From: Planococcus sp. SK3692
GTDB lineage: Bacteria; Bacillota; Bacilli; Bacillales_A; Planococcaceae
Assembly (NCBI RefSeq): GCF_028890485.2
Contig: NZ_JARCHV010000001.1
Coordinates: forward strand, 1,206,698-1,270,697
Reading direction: 5' to 3'
Length of the DNA: 64,000 nt
Shown in pieces: positions 36,301-46,807 of the stretch. The position numbers and the translations under genes were made by a program. How positions within the stretch are numbered: the stretch's first letter is position 1; every line of letters starts with the position of its first letter. Under the pieces are notes generated by a model. It was not told the origin of the DNA. It saw only the letters and a list, made by a program, of their open reading frames with translations, and made no database searches.

Positions 36301-36432
36301 ATGATTGAAGTGCTAACCAACAAAGAGAAATATTACGATAAGCAGTTACAAGCGAACACTATATTCTTGCAGAAAGCATCAAGAGAGTTTGATGAATTAG
36401 TAGAAGTTTTGAAAGAGTTAATTGTAGATTAA
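36301..36432 (+). CDS. 43-residue ORF, possible remnant of a longer gene
   Basis: ATG at 36301 preceded by GGGAG at 7 bases; the product MIEVLTNKEKYYDKQLQANT continues as a charged helix ending VLKELIVD. The same frame is open upstream from about 36214 (VAKRSGVYRQVFKRTLGSF), and the sequence before that reads sensibly only in another frame (VDPAVVKNLLG). This suggests a decayed gene with a frameshift, of which the last 43 codons may still be translated. The VAKRSGV segment resembles a helix-turn-helix. Function unknown. Confidence 0.45.
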   Translation: MIEVLTNKEKYYDKQLQANTIFLQKASREFDELVEVLKELIVD

Positions 36433-36497
36433 AAACTTTAGAGACCACAATTTTATTTTATATTTAATAGTTATTATGTTGAGATTCATAGAATAAA

Positions 36498-36552
36498 ATA
36501 TAGCCCCCAAGCAAAAATACGACTTCACTTACTTAGGGGTTATATCTTTCTA
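36498..36552 (-). terminator. Probable terminator of the hsdMSR-SIR2 operon
   Basis: On the minus strand ATAACCCCTAAG pairs with CTTGGGGGCTAT across a loop of about 24 bases, followed by ATTTTATT. It lies about 30 bases beyond the SIR2 gene stop. Confidence 0.55.
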
Positions 36553-36580
36553 TTCTGGAAAGAGAATTAGTCAGGTGCAT

Positions 36581-37933
36581 TTAAAGATTCAGAGTGTAAG
36601 TCTCTCCATCTTTTACCGATTGAAGCAGGTCAATGGTATGTTGAGAGTACTTGTGAATTTTTGAACTCCCCGTTGGGATTGCAACATGATAATTGTTATC
36701 GGATTTCTTAATGTTTACTCCTTTTTCTTGCTGAATTTGCAAAATCAAGTTATCAGCTCCGTGCCATCCATTAAACCCTAAACCTTTCCCAATTTCAGTT
36801 AAAGTTAAAGGGAATTGAATATTTATTTCGCTTGGATTATTTAAAAATGATACTCCATATAAATTAGGAAGTGATTCATCATCTTCAACAGCCTGTCGAA
36901 TCATTTCAAAATTTACTTCTACACTTCGTCTCGGGATATCACTTCTTACTAATTTATAAGTTCTTGCTAATAGTGCTCTTAATAATTTCGGATGAACGTT
37001 ATCGACAGCTTTATTAGCTGAAAATGCTTCAAATATCCAGGAAAACGAATTTGCTTCAATAAATTTCACTCGTATCTCCTTCTTATTAATTACAAATATC
37101 TTTTCCTTTGGAGGTTGTGCTTCGTCATTTAAATTTCTATTAAAAGAGAGAAAATAGATATTAGGAATAAGTTCACCATTAATTGAAATTATTTCATCAA
37201 TGTCTGAAAGAATCGATTGAATATTTTTATCATTACCACTGTAACCAATGAATAACAGAGGATGCTCTGCAAAGAATGTTAGAAGCTTAGCACTCAGATA
37301 CTTTTTCTTTTCCATAAAGATTCTATAATCTTCTTCATTGAATACCAATTCTTTAGGGACGCTTATGCAGCCATGAATTTTAAAAATTTCTCCTATAGAC
37401 ATTGTGTCCGGTCTTAAAATTTGTTGGCCAACGATTGGTTGATAATCAGGTAATATGTTTTCAATAAAAACATCATAATTAGTAGTTATAGCAGCGTGAG
37501 GTTGAATGCTTTTTAACAATCCTAGTTCTTCTCTAAGTTCCGCATCCTCGATCTCTTCTAATGTAGCTGGGGTTATATCTTGGAATATTTTACTGATTTC
37601 GTATTTTATATATGCATCTCTTGGAACATTTGCTTCAAACAGTTCTTCTGGAAAATCAGCCTTGTTTCTCCAAGCCCATTTTCTATAGCTTTCTGTATAT
37701 ATTGTTCCTATTTCCTCGAGTGTTACGCCATCCTGTATATAGTAACCAACTTCATTTTCTATTTCAGGACATCTTTCTTTTAGTAGTTCTAAAAGTTCTA
37801 CCCAGTTCGGACCATTAAAATATCGTTTAGATAAACCCGAACCTATAAATAAAATTGGTTGTGTTCCCATTTCATCCAAAGTATTTTTTATATCTTCTAC
37901 AATTTCTCCTTGATATCGTTCATAATTATTCAA
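36581..37933 (-). CDS. SIR2-family protein, putative NAD-consuming defence effector
   Basis: A 450-residue protein. The SIR2-like domain (about residues 20-280) has the NAD-binding GxGxS in FIGSGLSKRY (about 30-38), TTNYD (about 150-154), KIHG with the catalytic-type His near 187, and IGYSGNDKNI (about 229-238). The C-terminal 150 residues are unassigned. Bacterial SIR2 proteins in Thoeris, DSR and SIR2-HerA systems deplete NAD during phage infection; that function here is inference. The gene starts 28 bp after hsdR in the same direction, so it is the fourth gene of the R-M operon. TTG at 37933 is chosen because GGGGG lies 6 bases upstream; a TTG at 37939 touches the Shine-Dalgarno. Confidence 0.88.
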   Translation of the reverse strand: MNNYERYQGEIVEDIKNTLDEMGTQPILFIGSGLSKRYFNGPNWVELLELLKERCPEIENEVGYYIQDGVTLEEIGTIYTESYRKWAWRNKADFPEELFEANVPRDAYIKYEISKIFQDITPATLEEIEDAELREELGLLKSIQPHAAITTNYDVFIENILPDYQPIVGQQILRPDTMSIGEIFKIHGCISVPKELVFNEEDYRIFMEKKKYLSAKLLTFFAEHPLLFIGYSGNDKNIQSILSDIDEIISINGELIPNIYFLSFNRNLNDEAQPPKEKIFVINKKEIRVKFIEANSFSWIFEAFSANKAVDNVHPKLLRALLARTYKLVRSDIPRRSVEVNFEMIRQAVEDDESLPNLYGVSFLNNPSEINIQFPLTLTEIGKGLGFNGWHGADNLILQIQQEKGVNIKKSDNNYHVAIPTGSSKIHKYSQHTIDLLQSVKDGETYTLNL

Positions 37934-37961
37934 ATTCAACCCCCCTTGGTAATTGTATTGT

Positions 37962-40900
37962 TCAAATATTTCCTGCCATCAATTCGGCCTGTTCTACAAC
38001 GGTCTCTACCGCCAACTTCTGCAAATCAGGTGGATAGCCATACTTCTTCAATAACCTTCGAACAGTAATCCTCATTTTTGCCCTGGCCGACTCTCGCAAG
38101 TTCCAGTCAATACTCATGTTCTCTTTAATTGCCTTCGTAAGCTCGTGTGCAATGACTTTTAGGATATCATCACCTAATACTTGCTCTGCTGTTTCATGCG
38201 ATGCTAATGCATCATAGAAGGCTACTTCTTCTTTAATCAATCCAGATGCTTCTCCTGCTTTAACAGATTCATTCATTTCCTTCGCAAGTTGAATCAACTC
38301 TTCTATGATTTTAGATGTTTCAATTGCTCGTTTATTATATTTGTTAATGGCGTTGTTTAACATCTCAGTGAACTTCTGTGCTTTCACAAGATTAGTACGT
38401 TGCACATTCTTTACTTTTCCTTGCAACAAACGATTTAATAGCTCCACAGCTAAATTTCTCTGAGGCAAAGCCCTTACTTCATCCAAAAACTCATCGGATA
38501 AAATTGAAATATCTGGATTCTGGATGCCTAGCGATGTGTAAATATCTATAACCTCGTCAGAAATAACCGATTTTGAAATGAGTTGATTTAATTGAGCATC
38601 CACTTGTTCTGGTGTCAGCCTCTTCCCTTCAGAAGGAATCAATTTCACTAATCCAGCTTTTACAGCTTTAAGGAATCCAATCTCAGCATTTAACTCTTGT
38701 GCTTCCAATTCAGTAGCACATAACGCAAAAGCTTTTCCAAGCTCAGTTACGACTTTCATAAAACGCTTCTTCTCTTCTTCTCCTAAGCCGATTATGAAAT
38801 CCATTGTTTCAGTAATTGCTCTCATTCGTTCAGAAGCTTTCTCTGAATTAAAGTTGTCGTAATTATGCTTGTACAACATATCTTGAATAATCTCGAATTT
38901 TTCTAGTAATATATCTACCGCGATTGCTGTATCAATTCCTGTATTGCCACGGTCGCTATCGGTGTATTGCTTCAGTGCTTCTTTCAAGCTATCCGCAATC
39001 CCGATGTAATCGACAATCAATCCACCTGGCTTGTCTCGGAAGACACGGTTTACCCGTGCAATGGCTTGCATTAGGTTATGTCCCTTCATTGACTTGTCTA
39101 TGTACATCGTATGCATAGAAGGCACGTCAAATCCGGTCAGCCACATATCACGGACAATGACAATTTTCAGTTCATCATTAACATCTTTCATTCTACGAGC
39201 TAAATCATCCCGCCGTTTTTTATTTCCGATAAAAGGTTGCCAGTGTTCCGGATCGCTTGACGTTCCAGTCATCACAATCTTTATAACGCCTTTCTTGTCA
39301 TCATCTGAATGCCACTCTGGACGCAACTTAATGATTTCTTGATAAAGGTCAATTGCAATTCGTCGAGACATCACCACAATCATCGACTTCCCAAACATTG
39401 CATCCTGTCTAGACTCAAAGTGATTCACCGTATCAGCAGCTAATTTTTGCAGACGTTGTTCAGCACCCACCAGTGCTTCTAGACGAGACCACTTGGATTT
39501 CAACCTCTCCCTATCTGACTCTTCTTGGAATTCAGTTATTTCATCATACTCTGAGTCGATATCCAAACCTTCTGGCAAATCGAGTTTCACGATGCGGCTC
39601 TCATAATAAATCTTTACTGTCGAGCCATCTTCAACAGCCTGAGTCATATCATAAATATCAATATAATCACCAAAAACAGCTGGTGTATTTTTATCGCTAG
39701 ATTCTACAGGAGTTCCTGTAAATCCAATAAAAGAAGCATTAGGCAAAGCATCTCGCATGTATTTTGCGTAGCCATATTTAGTAGCCATGTCATCTGTTGT
39801 CTTGGTTACTTGCGCTTGGAAGCCGTATTGCGTCCGGTGAGCTTCATCTGCCATGACAATAACATTCCGACGCGTAGTTAAAGCATCCATATGTGTGAAT
39901 CCTTCTTCAGGTGCAAACTTCTGCATGGTAGTGAAAATAATACCACCTGATTCAACAGCTAGTAAATTTCTCAGATCACTCCGGCTGTCTGCCTGTTTGG
40001 GTGTCTGACGCAATAAATCACTGGAAATAGAGAACGTATTATAAAGTTGATCATCTAGATCATTGCGGTCTGTTAACACAATGACTGTTGGATTGTTCAT
40101 CTCAAGAACAAGCTTTCCAGTATAAAAAACCATCGACAGACTTTTCCCAGAACCTTGCGTATGCCAAATAACGCCGATTTTCCGATCTCCGGTTTCGGCA
40201 GCAGCACGTTTTGCCTGTTCGATAGCTTTATTCACTGCATAATACTGATGATAAGCAGCGAGAATCTTAAAAGTTTTTTCTCCGTCGGTCTGGAATACAA
40301 TAAAATGGCGAAGCAAATCTAGCAAAACTTCAGGCTTGAACATCCCTTGAATCAACACTTCAAGCTGTGGCATCGTGGAAGAAGCAATTGAATCTCCATC
40401 CACCGTGCGCCACATCATAAACCGTTCTTCATCTGCAGTCAGTGAACCAGCTCTGGCATTGACACCATCGCTTGTCACCATAAATGCATTGTATTGGAAT
40501 AAAGAAGGAATTGCTGCTTTGTAAGTCTGAAGTTGGTTAAAGCCTTTGGAGATTCCAACTTGTTCATCTGTCGAATTCTTCAACTCAATGACTACCAGCG
40601 GCAAGCCATTGACAAAGACAATCACATCCGGTCGCTTATTGTTCTGTCCTTCAACCACTGTGAACTGATTAACTGCCAGAAAGTCATTGTTTTCCGGATT
40701 CTTGAAATCAAACAGCCATAATTTCTCTATCATATTTCGCCCGTCTGCTTTACGAACTTCCACGTCGATACCGTCTGTAACATACTTCTGGAAAACCCGA
40801 TTATTGACGATTAGACTTGGTGACTGAACCATCGTAATCAACTGAACCGCACGTAGCACTGTTTCCATGGAAGCATCCGGATTAATATCCATTAACGCTT

Positions 40901-41057
40901 CTACAAGTCTGCCCTCCAGTACCACATCGGCATAGCTGGATCGTTCAGGCAACTCCCCGTCTACGGCGATTTTCGGTCCGTTTTCTATTTCATACCCTAC
41001 GCTTTCAAGCCATTCCAGAGTAGCTTGTTCAAGATCGTCTTCATAGAATTGGTACAT
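37962..41057 (-). CDS. hsdR: Type I restriction enzyme subunit R
   Basis: A 1031-residue restriction motor. The N-terminal PD-(D/E)xK nuclease has PDVIVFVNGLPLVVIELK (about residues 155-175). The superfamily 2 helicase has Walker A QGSGKSLSMV, the DEAH box MADEAHRTQYG, FIGFTGTPVES, and the motif VI region ARVNRVFRDKPGGLIVDY. The C-terminal helical domain would dock on the methylase. It appears full length and intact. The start overlaps the hsdS stop by 17 bp; GAGGTGA precedes the ATG. It cleaves unmodified DNA after translocation. Confidence 0.96.
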   Translation of the reverse strand: MYQFYEDDLEQATLEWLESVGYEIENGPKIAVDGELPERSSYADVVLEGRLVEALMDINPDASMETVLRAVQLITMVQSPSLIVNNRVFQKYVTDGIDVEVRKADGRNMIEKLWLFDFKNPENNDFLAVNQFTVVEGQNNKRPDVIVFVNGLPLVVIELKNSTDEQVGISKGFNQLQTYKAAIPSLFQYNAFMVTSDGVNARAGSLTADEERFMMWRTVDGDSIASSTMPQLEVLIQGMFKPEVLLDLLRHFIVFQTDGEKTFKILAAYHQYYAVNKAIEQAKRAAAETGDRKIGVIWHTQGSGKSLSMVFYTGKLVLEMNNPTVIVLTDRNDLDDQLYNTFSISSDLLRQTPKQADSRSDLRNLLAVESGGIIFTTMQKFAPEEGFTHMDALTTRRNVIVMADEAHRTQYGFQAQVTKTTDDMATKYGYAKYMRDALPNASFIGFTGTPVESSDKNTPAVFGDYIDIYDMTQAVEDGSTVKIYYESRIVKLDLPEGLDIDSEYDEITEFQEESDRERLKSKWSRLEALVGAEQRLQKLAADTVNHFESRQDAMFGKSMIVVMSRRIAIDLYQEIIKLRPEWHSDDDKKGVIKIVMTGTSSDPEHWQPFIGNKKRRDDLARRMKDVNDELKIVIVRDMWLTGFDVPSMHTMYIDKSMKGHNLMQAIARVNRVFRDKPGGLIVDYIGIADSLKEALKQYTDSDRGNTGIDTAIAVDILLEKFEIIQDMLYKHNYDNFNSEKASERMRAITETMDFIIGLGEEEKKRFMKVVTELGKAFALCATELEAQELNAEIGFLKAVKAGLVKLIPSEGKRLTPEQVDAQLNQLISKSVISDEVIDIYTSLGIQNPDISILSDEFLDEVRALPQRNLAVELLNRLLQGKVKNVQRTNLVKAQKFTEMLNNAINKYNKRAIETSKIIEELIQLAKEMNESVKAGEASGLIKEEVAFYDALASHETAEQVLGDDILKVIAHELTKAIKENMSIDWNLRESARAKMRITVRRLLKKYGYPPDLQKLAVETVVEQAELMAGNI

Positions 41058-42243
41058 ATTCAGTCACCTCAGTTTCGTCAAGCAGCTCGATTTCTCCGGA
41101 AAGGAGTTTTGGAAGGAGTATGTCTCGCAACGATTTCAAATTATTATTTTCGTGTATTAATGCGTTAATTCTTTCATAAAATGACTTATTATGTTCGTTG
41201 AACAGTTTTGCTATATCTGCCGGTGGCATTATAACTTTATATTTTGTCATCTGATTCCACCCAGTTCTTGGCATCCTAGTTCCTGTAGCAGTTGCATTAC
41301 AATAATCAATAAATTCATCTCTACTTACTACACACATTAAATATGAATAATAATGTGGTTTTTTTGAATTAAAGACTACTATATCGGTGGAACATATTCC
41401 ATCTAGAGGAGCGAAACCCACCTTTTTAAAATATGGCCGTAACTTTCCGAAAAGGATATCTCCTTTTTGATAACTATTTTTATTACTAGTTACCTTTTCG
41501 CTAGTCTCCCAGGAAGAAAGAGCAATACTTCCTCGTGGCATATGCTCTAACCCAATATACGGGACAACTTTCTCAAGTTTTTCTACTTTTATGGAATCTC
41601 CAACCTTCTTGGCAATACTACTTAGAGTTTCTATGCTCCATGCTTCAGGGATTTCTCCTAGTTCACTTTCTATCATTTCTCCGCCACTAGATTTGTAAGG
41701 TTCTCCATTCTGATTTGGAAATTCAAAGTTTGTAAACCAATGTTTATAGAGTGTATTAGTAAGGTTCTCAAGATTCAATATTATTTTCGAGTTAATAGAT
41801 AATTTAACTTCAATGATATTCAAAAATTTCGCTACCTTTTTTTGATAGACGATATCAGGAAGTTCGATTTTTAGGTTGTTAAGGTCATTTATAGTAATTT
41901 GAGATTGAGCAGATCCACTATCAAGATATCTTAAATTTAAAGAGTTCAAATAATACTTCAAATAGTATTGGTCTGCAACATTGCTATCAACTTCAATAAT
42001 AATCGCAAGATTAGTAATATAAGAATACGGAGGAGCAAGTTTAACATCACCTGTTCCGCCTACTCCCCTTGCTACAATTATTAATTGAGGCTTTTCATAC
42101 ATATATTCACTATAGGAACCAGATATTTTATAGCCAGTATAAATCGAATATCCATTTTCTACTTTTTTTTCTTTTTTAGGCATTTTCCCATATTTTAATT
42201 TTGCTATCTCTCCCAATTTACATTTAATGGTTTTAGATTCCAT
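41041..42243 (-). CDS. hsdS: Type I restriction-modification specificity subunit S
   Basis: A 400-residue protein with two target-recognition domains. The first covers about residues 1-150 ([20 protein letters not shown] ... [22 protein letters not shown]). The second covers about 180-390 ([22 protein letters not shown] ... [19 protein letters not shown]). A conserved helix follows each ([24 protein letters not shown] and [28 protein letters not shown]). It sets the bipartite DNA target, which cannot be predicted by eye. ATG at 42243 has GGAGGGG upstream and overlaps hsdM by 11 bp. Confidence 0.95.
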   Translation of the reverse strand: MESKTIKCKLGEIAKLKYGKMPKKEKKVENGYSIYTGYKISGSYSEYMYEKPQLIIVARGVGGTGDVKLAPPYSYITNLAIIIEVDSNVADQYYLKYYLNSLNLRYLDSGSAQSQITINDLNNLKIELPDIVYQKKVAKFLNIIEVKLSINSKIILNLENLTNTLYKHWFTNFEFPNQNGEPYKSSGGEMIESELGEIPEAWSIETLSSIAKKVGDSIKVEKLEKVVPYIGLEHMPRGSIALSSWETSEKVTSNKNSYQKGDILFGKLRPYFKKVGFAPLDGICSTDIVVFNSKKPHYYSYLMCVVSRDEFIDYCNATATGTRMPRTGWNQMTKYKVIMPPADIAKLFNEHNKSFYERINALIHENNNLKSLRDILLPKLLSGEIELLDETEVTEYVPIL

Positions 42244-43753
42244 AACCAATCCCCTCCAACGCTTTACGGATTTGGTCTTCAATCTTTTTCGATTTCACAA
42301 ATTGCTCCGCTAATTCACCTGTCAGACGTTCCATCTTTTCTTCAAACGGCTCACTATCTTCTTCCGCCGCCTCCAATCCAACGTAACGGCCAGGAGTCAC
42401 AATATATTGATGCTCCCTAACCTCATCTAATTTTGCAACTTTGCAGAAGCCAACTATATCTTCATATTCTTGCTCATTTGTTCCACGCCAAGCATGATAC
42501 ACATCGGAAATTTTATTGATGTCTTCAGTAGAGAATTCTTTCAACGTACGTGAAGCCATATGGCCTTGTTTTCTGGCATCAATGAAGAGTATCTCCTCTC
42601 GGCGTTCCTTCTTGCCGTTTTTCGCTTTATTGCGCGTAACAAACCATAAACATACTGGAATTTGCGTAGAGTAGAATAATTGGCCAGGCAGAGTAACGAT
42701 GCACTCCACGAGATCCTCCTCAATCATATTTTTACGAATTTCTAGCTCTGAAGCCGTGCTCGTCGACATTGATCCGTTCGCAAGGACAAATCCAGCTGTA
42801 CCTGAAGGAGCGAGTTTTGAAATCATATGCTGAATCCATGCATAGTTGGCATTTCCCACTGGCGGCGTTCCAAATTGCCAACGGACATCTTCACGCAACT
42901 TCTCTCCGCCCCAGTCACTGATATTGAAAGGTGGATTTGCCAGGATGAAATCAGCTTTTAATCCTTTATGTAAATCATTATGAAAAGTATCCGCGTTATG
43001 ATCTCCAATATTTCCATCGATGCCACGAATCGCCAAGTTCATTTTTGCCAGTTTCCATGTGGTAGGGTTTGATTCTTGGCCATAAACCGCAATGTCCCCT
43101 AATCGTCCTTGATGTTCTTCAACGAACTTCTCACTTTGAACAAACATGCCTCCTGAACCGCAGCAAGGGTCATAGACTCTTCCCTTATATGGTTCTAACA
43201 TTTGTACAAGTAATTTAACTACAGAACTTGGTGTATAGAATTCCCCTCCATTTTTCCCTTCTGCGCTGGCGAATTTCGAAAGAAAGTATTCATAAACACG
43301 CCCTAGCACATCTTTTGAACGGCTTTCTTGATCTCCCACTTTAAAAGAAAACAAGTCAATGGTTTCTCCAAGTCTAGTTTTATCTAAGGCTGGACGTGCA
43401 TAATCTTTTGGTAGAACTCCTCGTAAAGATTCGTTTTCTTTTTCAGTAGCAATCATCGCATTATCGATAATCTGACCGATTTCTGGTTTTTTAGCATTTT
43501 CTTTGATGTAAGTCCAACGAGCTTCTTTCGGTACCCAGAAAATATTTTCTGCTAAGTATTCATCCTTATCTTCGGAATCTGCCCAATCGTCTTGTGTAAG
43601 TTCTTCATATTTTTCTTCAAAAGAATCCGAAACGTATTTAAGGAATAGAAGCCCTAATACGACATTTTTATATTCAGAAGCATCCATGCTTCCGCGAAGT
43701 TTATCTGCCATTGACCATAATTTTTCTTCAAAACCGATATTTGCTGTAGACAA
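42233..43753 (-). CDS. hsdM: Type I restriction-modification methylase subunit M
   Basis: A 506-residue adenine-N6 methyltransferase. An N-terminal helical domain ([38 protein letters not shown]) precedes the catalytic domain with [17 protein letters not shown], the SAM motif [12 protein letters not shown] and the catalytic [11 protein letters not shown] at 43753 is preferred, as AAAGAGGG lies 7 bases upstream and the protein then begins [13 protein letters not shown] as in relatives; a GTG at 43777 is less likely. It is the first gene of hsdM-hsdS-hsdR-SIR2; GTTACA-type repeats occupy its upstream region. Confidence 0.96.
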   Translation of the reverse strand: MSTANIGFEEKLWSMADKLRGSMDASEYKNVVLGLLFLKYVSDSFEEKYEELTQDDWADSEDKDEYLAENIFWVPKEARWTYIKENAKKPEIGQIIDNAMIATEKENESLRGVLPKDYARPALDKTRLGETIDLFSFKVGDQESRSKDVLGRVYEYFLSKFASAEGKNGGEFYTPSSVVKLLVQMLEPYKGRVYDPCCGSGGMFVQSEKFVEEHQGRLGDIAVYGQESNPTTWKLAKMNLAIRGIDGNIGDHNADTFHNDLHKGLKADFILANPPFNISDWGGEKLREDVRWQFGTPPVGNANYAWIQHMISKLAPSGTAGFVLANGSMSTSTASELEIRKNMIEEDLVECIVTLPGQLFYSTQIPVCLWFVTRNKAKNGKKERREEILFIDARKQGHMASRTLKEFSTEDINKISDVYHAWRGTNEQEYEDIVGFCKVAKLDEVREHQYIVTPGRYVGLEAAEEDSEPFEEKMERLTGELAEQFVKSKKIEDQIRKALEGIGYGI

Positions 43754-43857
43754 ATGATTTCCCTCTTTCTTTTTCACGTTTCTTTTACCTTGCTACTGTT
43801 GCTAAACTTATCAATTCTTTATACATTATCACCTTTTACATTAACCCTATTTATACA

Positions 43858-43956
43858 TGTAACTTTTGTAACTCTATAAAAAAAGCACTATAAACCTAAT
43901 TTTACCAACAAAGAAAGGGTTACACAAGGTAGCCTTAAAGACCTTTATGTAACCCT
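43858..43956. repeat. GTTACA iteron cluster 1
   Basis: Four GTTACA/TGTAAC copies at 43858, 43867, 43919 and 43948 between hsdM and the DUF4238 gene. The first two are 9 bp apart; the last two form a perfect 9-bp inverted repeat, AGGGTTACA (43916-43924) and TGTAACCCT (43948-43956). The same hexamer recurs in cluster 2. Confidence 0.75.
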
Positions 43957-44009
43957 ATCCCACTAATTATTTACTTTTATATACTTTTATGAAAACACAA
44001 TTTCAGTTA

Positions 44010-45104
44010 TTATTTAAAATAACTTTTTAAATCTGGTTTCCTTATAATATAACCTCTATAACAAGAATTTTTGATGTTTTCATTTAAAGTAATTACCTTA
44101 TCTTTTGAGTAAGTAGTCACCCTGTACTTTTCTATATCAAGGTCATTTCTATTATTTCTAACTGCGCATGCCAAAACTGGTGTAATAGGAAATATATACT
44201 CAATTTCGTTATTACTATTTGTAAAAATATTTATAGGATTATCTGAGGTTATAAATTCATATCCCGATTCGGGGATTAGTAATTCTATATCCATATTTTT
44301 GTAAATGTGCGTATACGCTGCGTAGATTGAACCTTTATTATGAAAAAATTTATAGAAGTTTTTTAAAATTATTTCATGTAAGTAGTATTCTCCAATTGTA
44401 CTTACAATTGATAAATATCTCTCTTCCTTGTCTACTGGTTCATTTAAAGTTTTTTCTATACCTAGTATATTTATTAACTTGTTGAACTGTCTAAGAATCT
44501 CTGGGTGGGGCGGAAAGGTTCTCCATTCTATCGCTACCATGAACTTAATAAGTTCTTCTCTCTTAACAGCATTAATAATAGTAGCTCCTTGATTTAACAT
44601 AACTGCTTCTTCAATAGTTTCACGAGTATTTGGCCAGCTATTTTCAAACATTCTATTCCAAGCTTCTTCAATATCTCTGATCTTTACTTCCTCAATTTCT
44701 TTTTTTAATTTCGCTTTTTCTTTATTTGAGATTAATACATTTTTTGGTTTGTAAATCTCCCAACTATCAAAATCATGAAATTCTTTTTTTAGTTCCTCAA
44801 AAGATCCTATTTCTTTCTTATTATATATCACTGAATATTTCTTTGATTTTAAGGGAAGAAATATTTTTTTTAAATCATCGGCTTCATCAAAACTAGTATA
44901 AACATTACGTGTATAGAATTCTTTAACTGTTGTTAATCTTTTAGTATTCTTTTGAAAATTTTTTTGTTTGAAATCAATATTCATTTCATTTTTTTCTATA
45001 TAATATACGTCTGTATTATTGTTACTCCAAGCCTTTAAATATGTGTTGGGAACTAAGTGTTGATTAGATGAATTAGAAGCCCAAGTCGGATCAAATTGAA
45101 CCAT
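44010..45104 (-). CDS. DUF4238 family protein
   Basis: A 364-residue protein beginning MVQFDPTWASNSSNQHLVPN, with the DUF4238 hallmark QHLVPNTYLKAWS near residue 15, then VYYIEKN. It contains a central helical region and a later block EYEFITSDNPINIF (FITSDNP pattern) near residue 290, shared with this family. The biochemical function is unknown; members often sit in mobile and defence-associated regions. The start at 45104 has GGGGGAAG upstream. Very AT-rich codon use marks it as acquired. Confidence 0.75.
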   Translation of the reverse strand: MVQFDPTWASNSSNQHLVPNTYLKAWSNNNTDVYYIEKNEMNIDFKQKNFQKNTKRLTTVKEFYTRNVYTSFDEADDLKKIFLPLKSKKYSVIYNKKEIGSFEELKKEFHDFDSWEIYKPKNVLISNKEKAKLKKEIEEVKIRDIEEAWNRMFENSWPNTRETIEEAVMLNQGATIINAVKREELIKFMVAIEWRTFPPHPEILRQFNKLINILGIEKTLNEPVDKEERYLSIVSTIGEYYLHEIILKNFYKFFHNKGSIYAAYTHIYKNMDIELLIPESGYEFITSDNPINIFTNSNNEIEYIFPITPVLACAVRNNRNDLDIEKYRVTTYSKDKVITLNENIKNSCYRGYIIRKPDLKSYFK

Positions 45105-45226
45105 TACACTTCCCCCTTTAAGTATCATCTTTGGTAGTCTTTTTCTTTAAACTTGTTTATATAAAATATTGGGCGTAATAATCTCTAAAGAAAGTACATG
45201 CATAGGATTTATAGTAATTCGAATTT

Positions 45227-46051
45227 TCATTTTTTCGGAATTTCTTTCCAAGAAATAAAAACAACATAAATTAGAATAAATATCATTAAAGACCCTTGAA
45301 ATAGCAGTGGGTTTTTCATTGTCAATTCCAATGAAGCAAGCGTCGCAAGTAGTGCACAAAAAGTTTGTACAAAGTTTGCAAACGTAATATTAAATTTTAA
45401 ATTATTAGGTGCATTTTTATAACCAATGAGACTAATGTAAAGCATCGAAGCAACAAATAGATTTAAAGATATAATAACGTAGTCGGGAATTGGTCCCGAA
45501 GTTTCTGTATTCTCTAACGTGATAAATAATGCGGGAACCATATAACAAAAGAAAACAACAAATAGATTTGTTGTTCGATTTATTTCTTTCTCCTCTTCAC
45601 TTTTATAAAACTCGTTTTGTAAATACACTTTAAATACTATAGCGAATACTATTGTATTTAACACAAAAACGAGGCTACTCCAAAATAATTCCCATTCTGT
45701 TAGCCCTAAAATAAGCATGGAACGTAACATAAAAAAAGAAGGAACTATAAAAATTACTGCTACGAATATAATAGTTATACCGTAGAATAGTTCCTTTATT
45801 CTCGTTGTTTGATAAGATCGAATCATACTAATCGTAACTTGCCCGAATCTTTTAAAACACAAAATTATGAGTAACAATCCTATTACTTGAATAACTAACC
45901 TTTCCCAATTAGTTTCAAATTCTTTATAATCATACAATTCTTTCGCTAGTACTATTAGCACTATAATCAATATACAATATTTGAAAAAGAGACTACCAAG
46001 TATGTTTTTAAATATTTCATACAAAAGTTTCGATAACTTTACTACCACCAT
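45227..46051 (-). CDS. Polytopic membrane protein of unknown function
   Basis: A 274-residue protein with about eight predicted helices (for example YCILIIVLIVLAKELY, LVIQVIGLLLIILCF, IIFVAVIFIVPSFFML and LFVVFFCYMVPALFITL). No catalytic motif is evident and I recognise no family. It lies in the same direction as, and between, the DUF4238 gene and the 175-residue gene, separated by 120-160 bp, so separate promoters are possible. In defence islands, small membrane proteins are often effectors, but nothing here proves that. Confidence 0.65.
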   Translation of the reverse strand: MVVVKLSKLLYEIFKNILGSLFFKYCILIIVLIVLAKELYDYKEFETNWERLVIQVIGLLLIILCFKRFGQVTISMIRSYQTTRIKELFYGITIIFVAVIFIVPSFFMLRSMLILGLTEWELFWSSLVFVLNTIVFAIVFKVYLQNEFYKSEEEKEINRTTNLFVVFFCYMVPALFITLENTETSGPIPDYVIISLNLFVASMLYISLIGYKNAPNNLKFNITFANFVQTFCALLATLASLELTMKNPLLFQGSLMIFILIYVVFISWKEIPKK

Positions 46052-46218
46052 ACACACTTCTTTCCAAATAAAATAAGTATGTTTTAATTATACAGAAAAT
46101 ATATTATTTTATATATTTTTTTATTTTAATAAGTATCTTGATTTAATTTAAATTCAAAATCTAGTCGTAATAGTTAAATCAACACCTATAAAGCAGATTT
46201 CTTAATAAATTTTAATCA

Positions 46219-46746
46219 TCAAAGTTTCAGTATCTTAAGTCTTAGCATTTCCTGAGCTAAGACTACATTCTCATTTTCGATATGCGAAAACACTTTTAAA
46301 ATACTCAGTGGATCTGTTTCATAGAGTAGCACGTTTGCATAATCTACTAGCCTCTTCTTATCTATTTTCAATCTCTTATACTTTGCACTTTCCTTAAATT
46401 TTGTATGATCTTCATTCCAGCTTCCTACCCATTCCATAGGATTATCTAAATCTTTTACATACATACCAAAAAAAGAATTGATATAAAAACATACCAAGTT
46501 ATCGCTTTTATAATTACTAAACTGATCAATTTTGAGATGCTTTTCAAACAGTTTTTTATGTTCGTCAGATGCGTAATAAATATACTGCAACTCTGCCTCT
46601 TTATCAGCTAGAATTTTATTTCTATAATACTTCACTAGTTCAGCAACTACCTCTGCACCAGTATAAGCAGATGGAAAACCCCAATTCATTATTGTATCGT
46701 AATCTTCTACACGAATACTTAACACCCTATATTGATTCATATCCAC
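46219..46746 (-). CDS. Unknown cytoplasmic protein
   Basis: A 175-residue charged protein without signal or membrane segments (YRVLSIRVEDYDTIMNWGFP; FYINSFFGMYVKDLDNPMEWVGSW; a helical C-terminus IENENVVLAQEMLRLKILKL). I do not recognise a family. The GTG at 46746 follows GGGAG at 10 bases; an ATG two codons later is the alternative. It is the first of the three unknown genes framed by the two GTTACA clusters and may belong to a small functional module with them. Confidence 0.6.
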   Translation of the reverse strand: MDMNQYRVLSIRVEDYDTIMNWGFPSAYTGAEVVAELVKYYRNKILADKEAELQYIYYASDEHKKLFEKHLKIDQFSNYKSDNLVCFYINSFFGMYVKDLDNPMEWVGSWNEDHTKFKESAKYKRLKIDKKRLVDYANVLLYETDPLSILKVFSHIENENVVLAQEMLRLKILKL

Positions 46747-46807
46747 AAGTATATTTCTCCCTTCTCAGTTATTGAAAAGATTTATTAGAAAATTAACCAG
46801 GTAGAGA

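Noticed and set aside
44010..46746. A named defence system (for example a retron, CBASS or Gabija)
   Set aside because: No reverse transcriptase, nucleotide cyclase, nuclease or helicase motif was seen in these three genes.
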